64,000 nt of DNA from Hymenolepis diminuta (taxonomy: Eukaryota > Platyhelminthes > Cestoda > Cyclophyllidea > Hymenolepididae), in NCBI GenBank assembly GCA_900708905.1, contig CAADRB010000052.1, positions 669,934-733,933 on the forward strand. The letters run 5' to 3'. Both the position numbers and the translations under genes were made by a program. Position 1 is the first letter of the stretch. Each line of letters starts with the position of its first letter. The notes beneath the pieces are model-generated. The model worked only from the letters and a program-made list of their open reading frames with translations. It did not search any database and had not been told where the DNA came from. This document shows positions 11,446 to 22,953 of the stretch, piece after piece.

Positions 11446-13096
11446 TCGCTTTTACTGCTTAAATCATTATCTAAACTGCCGACATATTTGCTAGAACATT
11501 AGGCAAGGCAATATGGCATTTGGATGGCCATAAAAGTCCCTGTAATAATCTGGGGCAATGAGCATTGTGGGTTTAATTTAGTATAAATTGAGCCATCTAC
11601 ACTAAACATAGAAGCATATTTTATAATTAACGGAGGCAAAAAATGACAAATTTTATATCTTGTATTTTCGGAAATTCTGCAAATATAATTCAATGCATTT
11701 GTTTTACTCTAATATTCAGAAGTAGAGATTTCAGTTTATCCTTAGAAATTTTTGTTATCGTTTATTTATTTAAATTGTCTACTTCTTGTTTACTTAGGTG
11801 TTTCTTTACAACCAATCAAGTATTTGTGATTACCTGTATTTTAGTATCATTCTTTTGATAGGGAAGAGTTTTCAATGCTGGCAACAAATTCAGACATTTT
11901 CGGTTTTTTTTTTAAATTATTTATTATTATTATTTTTCATTCTCCTTTCTGCTTGGTTTACCACTGAGATCTCCTATAAATTTGGCCTTACTTGCTCCTT
12001 TACTGATCCATTACATATGATAGAAGAGAAAATGGATCAATGAGGAGTATTAAGGGAATTTGTTTAATTCAGTAGTAGTTCTTGTTTCTAAAGTGCTCTT
12101 GGTCATTTATGAGCAATGAATCACTCGGTGAGGGGTATAAGAGGCTGATTAAGGGGGCGTTAAGCAGGGACACCTTCGTGAATAACACTCAAAGAGAAAG
12201 AGAAGGAGAAGAACCAATGCTGACTCATGCTGAGTGGATATGAAGTTCATATAAAGGAGGAGTGCATTGATCTATACTCGGGCCATGATTTTAGCTTTGT
12301 AAAGGAGTGAAATTGAACAATATGTCTCAAATGTCAACACCGCGAAAAAACATTTCCAGTGGTTCGCTAAATTCCCTACCTTTTCATAGGAATGGTTTTT
12401 ACCATTTGACTCCAGGGTTAATAAAAACAGCATTTTCTTTTGCGTTTGGATGAGTCCTACTAGTAGTGCGCCTTACACTACTAGTTCCATTGACATGGCC
12501 GGGATTTGATTCAGTTTGATCCAGTTCATTTCTGCTCTCTAATTTTATAGACTCTGTCCCGTGGATTCTTTCAGTGATCTGGTAAGTGGTTTGTAGCTCC
12601 TATCTCGCATTTTGTGGATTTAATTTTCGTGTATTTTCTTATTTTAGATCTTATTCCCATTTTTCTTCTCCAGTTGAATCCGCTTCAAAGATCATTCTTT
12701 CCTTTGAACTGAACCTTTAATTCCCCTCATTTGAAATACAGTCAGATTTGAAGTTATCATCAAATTTAATTAAAGGAGTTTTACTGAAAATGCACCACAA
12801 ATCAACCTATCAAACGATGCTACTTGAGCTCACGCACTTCTAAATTCAAGTCACCCGTTCAAAGGATCCATACTCTCGCTTCGAAACACGACGTAATTGT
12901 TGGTATCACTTAAAGAAGATAATTATTCGAATAAACACAACAAAATAGCAGTTTTGGAGGGTATATATGTCCGGGATGCATACCGAACATATTGAGAAAC
13001 CAATGAAAAATTAATTGAATTCTCTCCTTCGGCTGAATATTAACTTACGCTTCTTTCACACGCCACTTACTATTTAGACGTCTTTCGCTTAGAAAT
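11446..13096. other. Intergenic region; no gene recognised
   Basis: The region is AT-rich DNA with only short frames on either strand. The one structured element seen is the perfect inverted repeat at 12459-12485. Confidence 0.5.
12459..12485. repeat. Perfect inverted repeat (10-bp arms, 7-nt loop)
   Basis: ACTAGTAGTG and its exact reverse complement CACTACTAGT are separated by CGCCTTA. The arms pair perfectly and would form a hairpin in single-stranded DNA or RNA. It lies in gene-free sequence, and no terminal-repeat partner was found nearby. Confidence 0.7.
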
Positions 13097-13342
13097 TTAT
13101 TCCATGATGATACTTTTATTGGTCGTGGGGATTCCAGAAATAGTGAAGGAAATTTCCTCATCAATTATATTTGTAATATCAAAGAAGAGTTCCACATTCT
13201 TTCCCTCTATTACACAGGATTTGAAGGACTCCTTTTTCTGCCTTGCTCCCAGGAGCAAGCAAACCTTCTTGAAATAGCCCTCGTTGAGAATACAATTTTC
13301 CAAATTCCCATCAGTCGGCTCAACGGAGGCCACAAGTTTCGT
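13097..13342 (-). CDS. Possible terminal exon of an unrecognised gene
   Basis: An open stretch of about 81 codons ends in TAA at 13097. It begins right after a candidate acceptor (CCAGTAG at about 13343) and reads KLVASVEPTDGNLENC through to GIPTTNKSIIME. The composition (mixed charged and hydrophobic residues, alternating beta-like EELFF and ISFTISG patterns) looks more protein-like than the surrounding frames. No ATG, matching upstream exon or known domain could be assigned. It could be a 3' exon, a gene fragment or chance. Confidence 0.2.
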   Translation of the reverse strand, partial: TKLVASVEPTDGNLENCILNEGYFKKVCLLLGARQKKESFKSCVIEGKNVELFFDITNIIDEEISFTISGIPTTNKSIIME

Positions 13343-14489
13343 CTACTGGATGCGCGTCCAAAGCCTGCATTTTCTTCTCCAATTGTGTCTCCAGGGCGAT
13401 AACTGGGACACCTTTAATTTAATTACAGTTATGATGTCACAAATCACCATACCTTCTTCAAATAAACGTCGCAACGGCGGATTTGGGTAATTTTTTCCAT
13501 GACATATTTGTCAAAGTGATGCCAGTGAGGTTTTTGAAGATGATGGAAACTAACACAATAATTTTCACTCCAATCTTTCAGAAAGAGTCTCAGATTACGT
13601 GGTACAAACTATCTAAAGTTGAAATTTGTTAAGTTTTAAGAAAAGGTCCTCTACAAGAAGTTGTTCCAACGGTGATCGTGTTCTGTTTTTCCCTCCTCTC
13701 CTCACTCCTAAGATAATTTTGTATTAGAGAATTTGTTAAATTTGTGTCTGTAATAAACATCTAAGATTCAGAAACAAACAAATTATCATAAGGCAAGTAT
13801 CTATGAAATCCAGCCATGAAATTCCATTGGCTAGAACTAAACTAACAAACGTAAAATTTGGAAATAGACAATGAAGTATTAGTGAAAGTATCCCTTTCCG
13901 CCAATTTAAGGTCACTAATAAGAATACCTTGCGAAATATTAAGATCATTTGATAGTGCACATCCGTTGTACTATTAAGGTGACCTTTGTTAAAAATCCAT
14001 ATCACCGTTTTATTGCAAATTAATCAAATGACCTGATTTGCCATTAAAATTACAAAGTCCGATAAGATCTTAACAAATGACCCGATAGGGGAAACGCTTG
14101 AGTGAGAAGTGATAAGAGAATATTTAGTGCTCTATATCAATAGGCTAATGGTGGTATATTTTTATAAAAATTACAATTTCATGAAATGGGATTCCTAAAT
14201 GCTTCACAGTAGACAAGACATAATGAAATTTTAAACAATTGCTCTATTTTCTGATTAAATCTAAATCCTATCAGTTCTATCAATTTATAAGTTCATAAAG
14301 GCAACTTCAAGAGGGCGCTGAACTGGAGGAAAAATGTGGATGTTGGAATAAACAGCAAAATTTATTCATCGCATATTGAGAACTAAAAGGGGTGTGTAGA
14401 GAGAAATAATGTAGATAAAACCTCTGTGTCGTCGAGCCTCTGCAAATGAAAGAGATGATCTGTGAACTGGTAAACTCCTTTACCCAGAA

Positions 14490-14712
14490 GATGGGTGCTG
14501 CAAAAATATGTTAAACAAGGATGGCTGCGAAATCAAATGAAATCGTGCCTTTTGGGGCTTTCTCACGAAGAATGTGATGAAGAAATGACGAAATGTGCCT
14601 GCTCAAAACTGAAATTGATCAGACATAGATGAGATAGGATTCTCGTGATTACCTGATTCTCATTCCACTGCGCAAACTTCTCCTCCTATTTGTTTGGGTG
14701 TTTTCGCATAAT
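14490..14712 (+). repeat. Dispersed repeat family B, copy 1
   Basis: This shares ordered blocks with 24985-25345 and 26990-27315. The clearest are AAGGATGGCTGCGAAATCA followed by ATGAAA, then GATGAGATAGGATTCTC, CTGATTCTC and a TTCCACTGC-like stretch ending near a TTTGGGTGTTT block. The copies are diverged. No coding capacity is visible. Confidence 0.6.
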
Positions 14713-17149
14713 TACAATTTTTAAATACTTTTGTTTTGCTATCAGAATTTTCTGTTAAGTGACACATTTCCATGCTGCTTTTATGCTAGGAGGTCTAGTT
14801 TCTACCACTATGATCTTTCTGTCCACTAAAAATCGCCGGACGGCAGTTGGCTCAGGCTCAGATTGAAGGATAATATAAATATGCTTATAAACTCGTCAAC
14901 TATGTTCTATCTTTTTACAGGTACCTCCTTTCTGTCCGAAAGTAGAGTCGAACAGCGTCGAAGAACCGAGGATACTATCGAGAAGTCCAAGTGAAGTGCC
15001 AACGACAAACAAACTACATGGAACTTCGTGTATAATCATACTTCCTTACCACACCCGCTAATTACATTCCGACACTTGTATCTCGTTACATTTTGTACCC
15101 CTTCTCTAATAAATTCCTATTCTACTCATACCACTTACAATGAGACAAAATGAAATCAACCTATGACATTCTATTAACCAAACAAGTGCATTACATGAGA
15201 ATGCAAGCTTTCTTAATGTTATTAATATCCAGAAATCTAAACACCACCAGATGGATAACGGTTTTTGTCCAAATAATTGTAATCTGTCAGGAGAACTGGG
15301 CAGCATATCGACTGGTTAATAGCGGGGTTGATTAAGCGGTGTCTGCTACTATCGTCTGAGGTATGTTTACCTTTTCCGGGTCGATGAGACATAGGGCAGC
15401 TGAGGGCACACGATGTTTTTTATGGAGTGCTTGGGTCGCAGGAATGGTTAAAGGTTTACAGAGATTACTTATGAGGACAAGATAATCAAATTTGGTGATG
15501 ATTAGGAATGGTGTAAGATAAAATATTTCGGAGAAGAGGGGTTCGTCCTTCAAACTCTTTTACACAGCACTGACATATATGCAAAATGCCATTTGTTGCG
15601 AGACCAACAATCAGATGAAATTCAGGAGGGTGAATAAATATGCTGTTTGGGGAAGTTGATTGAATATAGCAGGCAGAATATCTGTTGAATTTCCGATCTA
15701 TCTGCTGGTCATGTTTTAAATTAATGCTGCCTCCTACTGCATATACTCGATTCGATGGCATTTGCTATGACGTCTGAAGGGATAAAGCAGGATTCTTTTT
15801 CGATTTTTCTAGGAGATCGAATCAAATATTAATGTCTTCCGGGGATGTGAGACCACACTCATTAGACATTTAAGTTCCCATACACTGTTTAGGTGACTTA
15901 TGAAAAATTTTAATGATAATTAATAAAAAAATTCAAACAGCAATTCTGAAATAAACATTTTAAATATTCATATTAAATATTTATTTTATTTTAAACAATC
16001 AATTCATTTCTCACTTCTATAGACCTAGCAAACTTTATCGTCAGTTGTGCTCTTGGTTAATAAAAATGAACGGACATCGAATAACAGTAAGTCCAACGAA
16101 TGATATGGAGAGGGAGGTCAAAGGGATACTGAGAGCAACGTCGAGGTATCAGGGGTGTCTTACTTCATTTGATTTGCGGACTCGGATTGTACAGTGTATG
16201 CTAAATGGGCAATTAACGCTCCAAAATTCAATTTCACGATTCGTCTCCTGGATTGCAGCAAATGCTTTTCAACCATATTCATTGCTTATTGGCCAGTATT
16301 CATGATCCCCTTCTCTCAACCCTGCTATGTTAGGGCCGTTAGATCACTTATCTTCTCAACCATTAAACAAATAAGTTAACACGGCAAAATCGACTCTTTC
16401 TGGTTGATAATATTCTCATTGAAACTTTATTAATCATTTTGAAATTTAGATTAATAAGCAAAACCATCTTAGTGCTCTGATGTTTTAAGGATTGGATAAG
16501 CACCAGTCTTTCATATTTATGTACACTTGCCACAATCGAAGAAGATCAGACTTATTTGTGACATTCAAAATACTTGTTTTTCTATTATTGACGATCCACC
16601 AATGTATCTAACATTTGTTAGCCTCAAATGAAGCTGATTCCATCGTTCTGGCGACCGTAAATTAAGAAATGGACAGGATTATTCCAAGTGTTTGATGGGT
16701 TAAAGGAATAAACCTAAAAGGAATTTAGGATTCCATTTGTCAACTACGTGACATCTTTAATAGATAGAATTTCAGTTTGTGTAAAATGGTTTATAATGCC
16801 AACACATTCTAACTCAGAGGCCTGCTCAGTCTCCATGTATTGCGTACCTACTAACTCGTGCCTCTGTCGTACTTTTCAGTAACAGATCAACGGTCAAAGG
16901 ACGCGAAACCCGCCCACCATCTTATCGCCTCACCACCGGCACACATGAAATTTCAAACATTTATTCTAATTAAATAGTGGAACACAGACATTTTTCCCTA
17001 AAGTACAATTAGAATAGACATGCCCAAACATATTTCCGCATACACCTTCATAAATGACAACCCAAAAATATCTGATTAGTTGAGAAAAACGAATTATTTT
17101 GCTCCTGTCTACACTTTTCGTGTTTACTAAAGGAATATGCCCGTGAATA
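14713..17149. other. Intergenic region; no gene recognised
   Basis: Only short frames occur on both strands. None shows a conserved motif, splice-consistent neighbours or a signal peptide. Confidence 0.45.
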
Positions 17150-17455
17150 AACTTTAGCAATCCTCTTAAATGTACAGTTACCCGCAGACGAGTACAACTA
17201 GGCTCTAGCAGAGTCCACTAGTATAAATTTGTCCCAGAAATTTGATAGGTTACATCCAACGTAGTGACAATACAGAAGGTCACGTGTGGAAAGAGTTAAC
17301 TGTAAAAAGCTTGGTAATTATGAGTACGATTAGCGCTACGCTGCACGAATAGTGATCGCTTGTTGGCCGGAAGAGCTCTGAAGGCATGTCTCCCCTTGCT
17401 CGATACGTGATTGGTAGCATGTACGCACTTTCCAGATGGCTCTAACCTTGATAGC
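17150..17455 (+). repeat. Dispersed repeat family A, copy 1 (most decayed)
   Basis: This is collinear with 45245-45590 and with the reverse complement of 50225-50590. Shared blocks in order are GCAGAGTCC, TATAAATTTGTCCC, a TGTGGAAAGAGTT-like block, GCTACGCTGCACGAATA, TGATCGCTTGTTGG, TACGTGATTGGTA and CGCACTTTCCAGA. The last block corresponds to the heat-shock-element array of the other copies but is degenerate here. Confidence 0.75.
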
Positions 17456-17825
17456 TTTTATTCAAACCAGACATCTGTCAACTCTCTCATCGGACTTCTG
17501 TTTGAATTTTGGAGGGTTTACTTTATGTTGCTGTTTAGGGGAATTTTATATCTCAGTTCAGCTTATTTTTAGCGGTTCTACGCTATGAATTTGGGAATAG
17601 CGCAATCACGAAATCTGTCAAACCTATTTCCGAATATTATATAATCCCATTTTTATTACTGCATTACAGTAGGAAGCGTGGTCGAAATAAGAAATCAATT
17701 AAAAAATCGTCTTTTAGACATGGTAAGTTAATATTCAAGGGCATAAAGGTGTCTATAAGATGTATAAAAACTAGAGAGACAGAACGAAAAGCATGAAAGG
17801 GCACAAAGAATGAGAGAAAGCGACT

Positions 17826-18284
17826 NNNNNNNNNNNNNNNNNNNNNNNNNNNNNNNNNNNNNNNNNNNNNNNNNNNNNNNNNNNNNNNNNNNNNNNNNNN
17901 NNNNNNNNNNNNNNNNNNNNNNNNNNNNNNNNNNNNNNNNNNNNNNNNNNNNNNNNNNNNNNNNNNNNNNNNNNNNNNNNNNNNNNNNNNNNNNNNNNNN
18001 NNNNNNNNNNNNNNNNNNNNNNNNNNNNNNNNNNNNNNNNNNNNNNNNNNNNNNNNNNNNNNNNNNNNNNNNNNNNNNNNNNNNNNNNNNNNNNNNNNNN
18101 NNNNNNNNNNNNNNNNNNNNNNNNNNNNNNNNNNNNNNNNNNNNNNNNNNNNNNNNNNNNNNNNNNNNNNNNNNNNNNNNNNNNNNNNNNNNNNNNNNNN
18201 NNNNNNNNNNNNNNNNNNNNNNNNNNNNNNNNNNNNNNNNNNNNNNNNNNNNNNNNNNNNNNNNNNNNNNNNNNNNNNNNNNNN
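17826..18284. other. Assembly gap (459 N)
   Basis: The run of N leaves the sequence between the repeat-rich left flank and the membrane-protein remnant on the right unknown. Confidence 0.99.
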
Positions 18285-18344
18285 CATGGCAACATTAGGA
18301 GCCACTCCAACTTGCATCAGAAGCGCTGGTCGATGTAGTCCTTA

Positions 18345-18690
18345 ATAGTACTAAACAGAGGTCACGTAGAGTATAGCTGCCAAAACCGCCGACATATATC
18401 GCATATTGTTAGATAGATAGAAAATTCTTCCTCTAAGACAGCTGCGAGATAGTAGAATATTATAACAATTGGAAGAAAAGTGATGGCCAGGGCGATTAGA
18501 GTGCCGACTACTGTCAATGCGGATTTTGTACTTTGACAATATTCCGAGAAAAGGTACTTAAATGGCCAATCTCCTTGTGCGATACCTGCAATACTTATAC
18601 CAATTGTCATAAATGCAAATATGGCGAAACCCGCTAATTTGATTTCTCGAATTGTTGGTCATCACAACTCTTCATTGAAAGCTCATCCAT
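18345..18690 (-). pseudogene. Frame-broken small multi-spanning membrane protein remnant
   Basis: On the minus strand an ATG at 18690 opens MDELSMKSCDDQQF and then hits a stop near 18636. The next frame continues directly with a convincing membrane segment (IKLAGFAIFAFMTIGISIAG), a short polar loop (DWPFKYLFSEYCQ) and a second segment (ALTVVGTLIALAITFLPIVI). A further change of frame near 18400 gives a third hydrophobic stretch (MSAVLAAILYVTSV). The layout resembles a tetraspan, claudin/MARVEL-like protein, but no diagnostic motif was seen. A pyrimidine-rich acceptor (TTTTTAG) sits about 90 nt upstream of the ATG. The two frame changes may be real decay or sequencing errors next to the gap. 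Exons may also be hidden in the N run. Confidence 0.4.
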
Positions 18691-20365
18691 TTTGACAACC
18701 TCTCCTTTTGATAGAATTCTCTAAATGCTCTGACTCTGATGTCTGATTCGATGTAATTCGCAGTTTAGATTGAATCCCTAAAAAGAAAATTTATCTTAAT
18801 GAAATGCTTCTTTAATAATAAAAATGGAGAAAATCCCATTATTTACCTAACCTATTTCTGAAAACTGATGAATTAATGTCATGTTAATATGTCTCTTTAA
18901 AATTAGTTGGTGACCCAGCGGAAAAAGAGTAGGAAGACCTTGAAACGTACACAAAATGGTAAATAAACAATGGTAAATGGTAAATAAATAAACAATGCAG
19001 GAGCAATTTATAAATAGATGAAGGCGATTTGACGTCTTTATAAAAATATGTTTTCTTAAATGTGGATTTGCGAGGTTAAGATCAAGCGCCACATCCAGCT
19101 ACGTCTTCCGTTCATTTGCGCTTATTTGTTTCGTAAAAAATCGTTAAATCGGCTCTTCCTTAGCGGATTTCAGTAGCACTTTAAAAATTAAAGTCTTCGT
19201 AAATTAAATCTAAAAAATATGAAAAAATTCGAATTTTTAATTTGAATTTATTAATTTTAAATTATTTTTTATTTTACTAATAGTTTAAATTGTTAGTTTA
19301 ATTTTAATCAATTGTTAATCATTAACAGACAAATTAAATTTAAAAAAATATTTTGACCGTCAGACATATTTGAAAATATCTTTAAAAATTGAAATTTTTA
19401 AAATTTAGACTGCTTAAAAGCTTTATTAGAAACCTCTGTTTTCGTTAAAATCGGTAATGGCAACGCAATTTCAATATCATATTCATTTCAGTAGCTTTCG
19501 GTGACCTCTCACTATGCGTGACCTTTCTGTCTTAAATTCTAAGCGCAAATGGAAGTAAATTTTTTTTAACTCGACTCCCATAAAATTGGAACAGCCTGAA
19601 AATACAAAACAACTATGGACAATTTTAAGGGAGAATATTTTTACCATTTTGTCGTCTTAGCCATTTGGGGAAAATGCAGTGGCCAACTGATAGGACGTCG
19701 TCAAAACAAAGATCAAAGATGCGGAGTTTATTTCCTTTTTCTAGGATGAACATTTCCCACAGACGGTCCCCAAGTCGCCCATCGCCTTGTCATTACGCAG
19801 CGAACGTCATTCCTGACAACTTGATGATCATACGGGACATAAACCATAACCTCATTGATATGACTTCTGTCAGGTAACTAGTTCACATATCCTGACATTC
19901 AAAATTCGGGATATTAGATTATGAAGCGACACATCATAACTCTTGAGCAGTAACAGTGTACAACTTGGAATAAAAAATCAAATGGGGTAACACTTTCATC
20001 GATATTTTACTCTTATCTCTAGATTTTTAGCTCTCCTGTTCCAGACGCTTTTCCATAACATAAATTTTTAACTTTTGTCTCATAATAATTAATAAAATTT
20101 GACTGTCATATAATGAGAAAAATTCACCGGTTGTTTTCGCAATGAAGTGACAGAGAGACCAAAGAAGGTTAAGATATCTTTTCATGGAACTAGTAATCTT
20201 CCAAAAGTTAACAGGTTACAAGAGCCTGAAGGATGAATCCCTTCTTCTCCGAAATATCTATCTTACGTCATTGGTAATCGCCAAACTTTAATTATCTCGT
20301 CCTTATAGTAATTTCTGTAAACTTTTAACCTTTTCTGTGACCCAAGCACTCTATAGACAAACATC
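18691..20365. other. Intergenic, very AT-rich; no gene recognised
   Basis: The region includes a short tandem block of GGTAAATAAACAAT-like units (about 18958-18996) and extremely AT-rich DNA at 19190-19400. No supported gene is present. Confidence 0.5.
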
Positions 20366-20761
20366 TTGTGTCCTCAACTGACCTATTTTCATCGATCGGA
20401 AGAGCTAAGCATACCTCGGATGATAGTCGCAAAGACACCGCTTAGTCGACTTTGTTATTGACCAGTCCAGTCTGCACTGGCCCTTCCTTTTCCTACAATT
20501 GTCCTGACCAATTAAAGCACGCATACAATCATATCCTTATGCGTGTCCTCACCCAAACTGTCGATTATAAATAGCCTTCCGTTAGACACACACGATACAC
20601 ACGGGAGACCCTAGCTCGTCAAACGCATCTCCCATTGCTCAACCCTTCTCCTTCAATTCTCTATTTTGCCTTGAGACTCTGTACTGAGGTTTGTTCAATA
20701 CAACCTGGTCAACGCAATCCTTGGTGTTCTTTCATTTGCTGTTAGCTATCTACCGCTACAA
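20366..20761 (+). mobile_element. LTR of a Ty3/gypsy-type retrotransposon (CsRn1-like)
   Basis: The segment begins near TGTCCTCAACTGACC and ends CTACA (TG...CA borders). It has a TATA-like box (GATTATAAATAG, about 20565) in the middle. Directly after its end comes TTGGTGACCC, the start of a primer-binding site. A diverged relative with the same order of parts lies at 44240-44690. Together these mark an LTR of roughly 400 bp; the exact 5' border is uncertain. No intact gag or pol follows, so this is a decayed insertion. Confidence 0.65.
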
Positions 20762-20764
20762 ATT

Positions 20765-20900
20765 GGTGACCCACTACAAGTCCTTCCTGAGTGAGAAGAC
20801 CAAGAGATAGGCGGGACCACGGGTTTATTGGACAGTTGGGAATAAATGAGAGGGAAAAGGAAGAAGGAGTAGGAGGAGGAATTGGGGCAGATCATGAAGG
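20765..20900 (+). mobile_element. Primer-binding site and leader of the LTR element
   Basis: TGGTGACCC immediately follows the LTR and fits the 3' end of tRNA-Trp, the primer known for the CsRn1 clade of flatworm gypsy elements; later bases have diverged. The adjoining leader (GTGAGAAGACCAAGAG, GCGGGACCACGGG, then purine-rich GGAAGAAGGAGTAGGAGG) is repeated at 45925-46050 and, inverted and more diverged, at 53150-53260. Confidence 0.6.
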
Positions 20901-22953
20901 CGTTAGTGCTGACCTCTGGAATTTGCGACTAATAAGGTTATAACAAAAATTCTTGATTTTGTGACCATTAATATAATCTAATCCCATTTAATAAAAATAA
21001 CATGACTTAATAACTGTTTTCATCAATTAAAAATAATCCTTGAATTGCGCAGGTTTCCATACTTCTTGATTCCGTCTTTGAGACATCTTCAAATAATCTT
21101 ACTTATTTGTATTATTACCTACTCAAAGGAACCAACGTGAAATTTTTTAAATCTCACTTAAAATGAATCATGGTGAGCAATATATAAACTTAATCAGAGA
21201 TCCCTGATGGGTAATATGTAATTGATATGCTTACTTTTTTAGTTTAATACTTAATGGGGAAAAAATAAAACAATTCTGATTGCCCATTAGTGCCAACTTA
21301 TTTGAAACTGCCAAACTGATGCCAGACACAAGTGTTACTGACTCAAATTTTCATATTTGGCGTGTCACCTCAAATCATCCTAACAAAAGAGGAATAAAAT
21401 TGCTAATCATACAGAGTAAGACTCTGTGCAGGGGTTTACGATAGATTACTGAAGGGGACTTTAGAAAATACATGGAACTGTGCGGATGTGTATTAGAAAG
21501 CTGAAGCGCCAAGGATGGCAATGCAATTCGACGATAATTCATTCCTCGTGAAATTATTTGTCTATCATTGATCATCAAGAAGCACATCTTTCTTTCACTT
21601 TCCACTAAGCCTGTTTAGTATGTGTAATACGCACATTATATCAATGGGTTTAAAAAAGCTTGGGCCTATTTTTTCACCGGTGACATGGTCTACAACTAAT
21701 TCATCTACGAAGTCCAAGGTCATGGCTTGGATACCCCTCGGTGCGCATCTAGTTGTCGGAATGGCCAACCGCACTGGATAAGCCTGGGTGACTAATTGGC
21801 AGTTAGGTAAAAGTCAGTGTCTCCACCAAACGTAGTTACCGAGTAGACCTCTGGGTTGGTGAATTTTGGGAGGTGAGGTACTTCTTAAGTGTAAATATTG
21901 CCCAATCCAAATCCAGAAATCAAGAGACTCAATCCTTCACCTCCCCTCCTTCCCCCTTTATCATTCATTAGGCCCAACGTTAAACGACTTTAGTTGCTTT
22001 TTCACAATGAGAAGTTGTAAATTTTCTGCCTTGTTATTGATTAAAATAGTAATAAAAGCATTTCAAATAATGTCTTGACCTTGGCTAAGGCAAACAGATT
22101 ATTTGAGTGTTACTCGGTTAAGCTGTAATGGGCCGCAGAAGAATTGTAGCATTCTATCAAACACGTATAATGAAACTAAGAAGGCAAAACAGTCATTTCT
22201 CCCTAGCGTACGAAAATTCACCCAATTTATCACCAACTCTTTCTAAGCATTCCTTCCCGTCCCCGAATCCTCCTCCTACCCCTCCCTTTTTTCTCTATTT
22301 CTTCCTCCCATCCTATATGGACGTGATCCGACTCAAGCCTTGATATTTTGATATTGTGAAGGACCGTTACTTCCAGTTAACTTTTAGAAAGCCCATTTGT
22401 CCCGTAAAGGGACAGCTGATCGGGAATTATTAAGCAGATTAAATTTACTTTGGAATAAGTGGCAGAGACTAATGAGTTCTTACTGACCTATTACCCTTCT
22501 AATTTCGCATGATCTTCACCACAAGATGGGGAGAAGAGATTGTCCATTGAAGAGCTTTATCGAGTACAAAGAGAAAAATTGGAGGACTAAGAGAGAAATT
22601 GTGATTGAGGCGGATGGTTGCAGACGGTCGACCAGTCAGATCAAACTGATTCAGCGAGTTGACAGCGCCAAGTGTCCTGAATTTGGTGCAGTTCAGATTA
22701 CTTAGTTGCGCAGGTTTTGAGGAAACAGGGGAGTCTTCATGTCGAATCAAAGAGTAAGATCATGTTGACCCACAGAATGGAAAATTTAAGATATTTACGA
22801 ATTCATAATGAAAATAATGGTGAAAAAATTATATGGAATATATAAAAAGAGAACATTTAATCCGAGAAAGTTATACAAATTTAGTTAAATCAACAAAACC
22901 GCACGCCAAAATACATGATATATTTTACAGGAAACATTCTTATGGAAATGGCA
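20901..22953. other. Intergenic region; no gene recognised
   Basis: This lies between the LTR remnant and the 3' end of NFRKB. It holds GC-richer DNA at 21650-21890 that may be an old repeat and a pyrimidine-rich stretch at 22240-22310. No coding evidence was found. A canonical AATAAA for NFRKB was not seen close to its stop. Confidence 0.45.

Noticed and set aside
17664..18317. Long frames across N at 17826-18284, and likewise at 55159-55764 and 3938-4198
   Set aside because: They are open only because N runs contain no stop codons.
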